From NCBI GenBank assembly GCA_020072585.1, contig JAIQGL010000017.1:213223-277222 (forward strand): a stretch of 64,000 nucleotides of DNA, read 5' to 3'. Of the stretch, positions 61,939-64,000 are shown piece by piece. Numbering within the stretch: the stretch's first letter is position 1; every line of letters starts with the position of its first letter. The position numbers were made by a program, and so were the translations under genes. The DNA is from Terriglobia bacterium (lineage in GTDB: Bacteria > Acidobacteriota > Terriglobia > Terriglobales > Acidobacteriaceae). Under the pieces are notes generated by a model, which saw nothing but the letters and a program-made list of their open reading frames with translations, was not told the origin of the DNA and searched no databases.

Positions 61939-63732
61939 TCAGGACCGCATTAACTGCGTGAAAGTGGTTTCAATGCCGGGGATGTTAGCATCCTCCGATT
62001 TGCGTGTCGAGCGGGAAACCACCTCAACTTTCCCTTCGGTAACCTTCTTACCAACGTTGATCCGGTAAGGTATTCCTACTAAGTCAGCATCCTTAAACTT
62101 CACCCCGGCGCGCTCATCGCGATCATCCAGCAGAACGCTAAAGCCCGCGCCTTCAAGCTTTTGCGCGATCTCCTCTGACGCCCCCATAATCGCGGCATCC
62201 TTCACATTTGTCGACGTCACCACCACATCAAACGGCGCAATCTGCGGCGGCAGCCAGAAGCCGTCGGCGTCATTGTTCTGCTCGATCGCCGCCGTCAAAA
62301 TCCTCTCTACGCCAATGCCGTAGCAGCCCATGATCGGCATGACTTCTTTGCCATCTTTATCCAGCACCGTCGCGCCCATCGACTTCGTGTACTTGTATCC
62401 CAGCTTGAAGATGTGTCCAATCTCCATCGCCCTGCCGACCACCAGCACTCCTCCGCAATTCGGACACCCCTCACCAGCCGCCACATTCCGCAGATCCACC
62501 CACTCCGTCGGATGGAAGTCCCGCAGCGGCGTCACATTCTTCAGGTGATAATTTTCCCTGTTCGCGCCTGTCACCAGATTCTTCCGACCCTTCAGCGCCG
62601 TGTCCGCCAGCATCAGCGGCAGCGCCTCCAGGATGATCGCTTGCGTCACGCTCCCCAGATGTTGCGCGCCCGCAGCCAATGCCGGGACCTTCACCGGCCC
62701 CAGGTATCCCGCCGGCGACATGAACACCCGCTGAATCTCTTCTTCATGCATCGGCCTGAACTCTTTCCCATCCAGCGCCGACGTCAGCTTGGCTTCATTC
62801 AGTGTGTGGTCGCCGCGCAGCAGCACAATCACCGGCCTGGTCTTCACCTGCCCCGGATTCTTCTTGTCCGGCTCAACCTGCATCAGCGCCAGCGTCTTGA
62901 TCTTCTGCGTCGGAGACACGCCCAGAAAATTCGCCACGTCTTCAATCGTCTTCATCCCCGGCGTGTGGACTTCTTCCGGTTCGCCATCGCCCGGCAGGTC
63001 CTGCGCCGGAGCCAGCTTTGAAGTTGCTTTCTCCAGGTTCGCGGCGTAGCCGCATTTCTCGCAGCTCACAACCATGTCTTCGCCCGCATCGGTCATGCAC
63101 ATGAACTCGTGGGACGCCGATCCGCCCATCGCTCCCGAATGCGCCTCCACCACGGCATACTTCAGCCCGCACCGGTCAAAGATCCGCCGGTAAGCGTCAT
63201 AATGTTTCTGGTAGCTCACATCCAGCCCGGCCTGGTCGATATCAAACGAGTACGAGTCCTTCATCGTGAACTGCCGCACCCGTATCAGCCCCGACTTCGG
63301 CCTTGCCTCGTCTCTGAACTTGTTTTGTATCTGGTACCAGATCTGCGGAAGCTGTTTGTAGCTGCGCAGCTCTTTCCGCGCGATGTCCGTCATGACCTCT
63401 TCATGCGTCATGCCCAGACACAGATCGGCCCCTTTGCGGTCTTTCAGGCGAAACATGTTGTCGCCCATCACCTGCCAGCGTCCGCTCTGCTCCCACAATT
63501 CGCGCGGATTGAGCGCCGGCAGCAGAAACTCCTGCCCAATCTTGTTCATCTCCTCGCGGACCACATCGGTAATCTTCAATATCGACCGCTGTCCCATGAA
63601 CAGGTACGAGTAAATGCCGGCGCCCAGCTGCCGTATATACCCCGAGCGGACCAGAAACTTGTGGCTGGCGACCTCGGCGTCCGCCGGGGCCTCACGTAGC
63701 GTGGGAATAAACAGTTGTGACCAACGATGCAT
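61939..63732 (-). CDS. proS: Prolyl-tRNA synthetase
   Basis: A 597-residue bacterial-type (class II) ProRS. The beginning [31 protein letters not shown] and the motif 2 region ([26 protein letters not shown]) are typical. An editing insert (YbaK-like, about residues 235-390) sits between motifs 2 and 3. It ends with the anticodon-binding domain ([28 protein letters not shown]). A six-codon in-frame upstream extension starts with TTG; ATG 63732 is preferred as it begins at the conserved residues. It is the first gene of the minus-strand run with the small membrane protein, PBP1A and TPR protein. Confidence 0.95.
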   Translation of the reverse strand: MHRWSQLFIPTLREAPADAEVASHKFLVRSGYIRQLGAGIYSYLFMGQRSILKITDVVREEMNKIGQEFLLPALNPRELWEQSGRWQVMGDNMFRLKDRKGADLCLGMTHEEVMTDIARKELRSYKQLPQIWYQIQNKFRDEARPKSGLIRVRQFTMKDSYSFDIDQAGLDVSYQKHYDAYRRIFDRCGLKYAVVEAHSGAMGGSASHEFMCMTDAGEDMVVSCEKCGYAANLEKATSKLAPAQDLPGDGEPEEVHTPGMKTIEDVANFLGVSPTQKIKTLALMQVEPDKKNPGQVKTRPVIVLLRGDHTLNEAKLTSALDGKEFRPMHEEEIQRVFMSPAGYLGPVKVPALAAGAQHLGSVTQAIILEALPLMLADTALKGRKNLVTGANRENYHLKNVTPLRDFHPTEWVDLRNVAAGEGCPNCGGVLVVGRAMEIGHIFKLGYKYTKSMGATVLDKDGKEVMPIMGCYGIGVERILTAAIEQNNDADGFWLPPQIAPFDVVVTSTNVKDAAIMGASEEIAQKLEGAGFSVLLDDRDERAGVKFKDADLVGIPYRINVGKKVTEGKVEVVSRSTRKSEDANIPGIETTFTQLMRS

Positions 63733-63750
63733 TTTGTCGGGTGACCTCAA

Positions 63751-64000
63751 ATCTCACAATGAAGAGAATTGTTCATTGTAACAAGGAAGAACAAAGACTT
63801 TTCACCACGGAGACGCGGAGGCGCGGAGAAAAACTAGGAGGGTTGGTGGAAGAGCGGCCCTTTCAGGTGTAAAGTTCAGGGACATTCTTCACAGACCGTT
63901 CTCAACACATCCTTCACACTTTGTTGCTGGAAGTTTTGCAGCTCCAGGTCCGATCCCCAGCAAAGGAGCGGGACTGGAGCGGGTCTAATTCACAGACCAG
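63751..64000. other. Intergenic end of window
   Basis: About 250 bases upstream of proS, with a GGA-type repeat at 63804-63830. No complete gene seen. Confidence 0.45.
63804..63830. repeat. GGA-type intergenic repeat
   Basis: ACCACGGAGACGCGGAGG followed by CGCGGAGAA, the clearest copy of the short degenerate repeat also seen at 57598 and 48661. Confidence 0.5.

Overview
The window looks like a chromosomal stretch of a Gram-negative soil Acidobacteriota (Terriglobia/Koribacter-like). The main clue is a PadR regulator followed directly by an 'acidobacterial duplicated orphan permease' (ADOP). Kdo synthesis genes (kdsD, kdsC), an outer-membrane barrel protein, MacB-like permeases, high G+C and short GGA-rich intergenic repeats agree with this. 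The assignment is an inference; no 16S rRNA gene is present.

Layout. 1-3.5 kb: two tandem MacB-like permeases and a DoxX-type membrane protein. 3.9-8.7 kb: a trehalose synthase-maltokinase fusion overlapping malQ (trehalose/maltose/glycogen metabolism). 8.8-14.5 kb: argS, a nickel-pincer cofactor gene larC with a long histidine-rich insert, and metG. 14.6-22.6 kb: secreted and membrane proteins of unknown function, an ECF sigma/anti-sigma pair (the anti-sigma carries TPRs), an outer-membrane barrel, tatD and a CREST/ceramidase-like membrane protein. 22.6-27.4 kb: prolyl oligopeptidase, a metallo-beta-lactamase-fold hydrolase and a SigK/RskA-like pair. 27.65-29.5 kb: a two-domain thioredoxin-fold protein with an in-frame TGA exactly at the first active-site cysteine of its first domain, followed by a bacterial SECIS-like hairpin. 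I read it as one selenoprotein gene.

29.7-33.8 kb: a complete IS1595-family (ISXO2-like) element with 21-bp inverted ends and an 8-bp target duplication. Besides its transposase it carries a 90-residue protein, a convergent sce7726/beta-protein pair, a small basic protein, a probable small RNA and several strong hairpins. It also carries an unusual tRNA with an 8-bp acceptor stem, a 4-bp T stem, a tRNA-Sec-like D arm and a long variable arm ('allo-tRNA'). It sits just upstream of the argR promoter.

33.9-42.7 kb: a tightly overlapping arginine cluster argR-C-B-D-F-G-H-argA-J, with two ARG-box-like operators at an apparently leaderless argR start. 42.7-46 kb: padR-ADOP with a perfect inverted-repeat operator, flanked by a dispersed repeat. 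46-57.6 kb: a three-domain acyl-ACP synthetase/acyltransferase, a class V aminotransferase, an O-methyltransferase, a periplasmic RidA-like protein, a stand-alone LigD polymerase, a nucleotidyltransferase-like protein, a metallophosphoesterase, kdsD and kdsC. 58-63.7 kb: a minus-strand run proS, small membrane protein, PBP1A, TPR protein.

The strongest candidates for unusual biology are the Sec-containing thioredoxin-like protein and, about 2.6 kb downstream, the allo-tRNA-bearing mobile element with its nuclease-like cargo.
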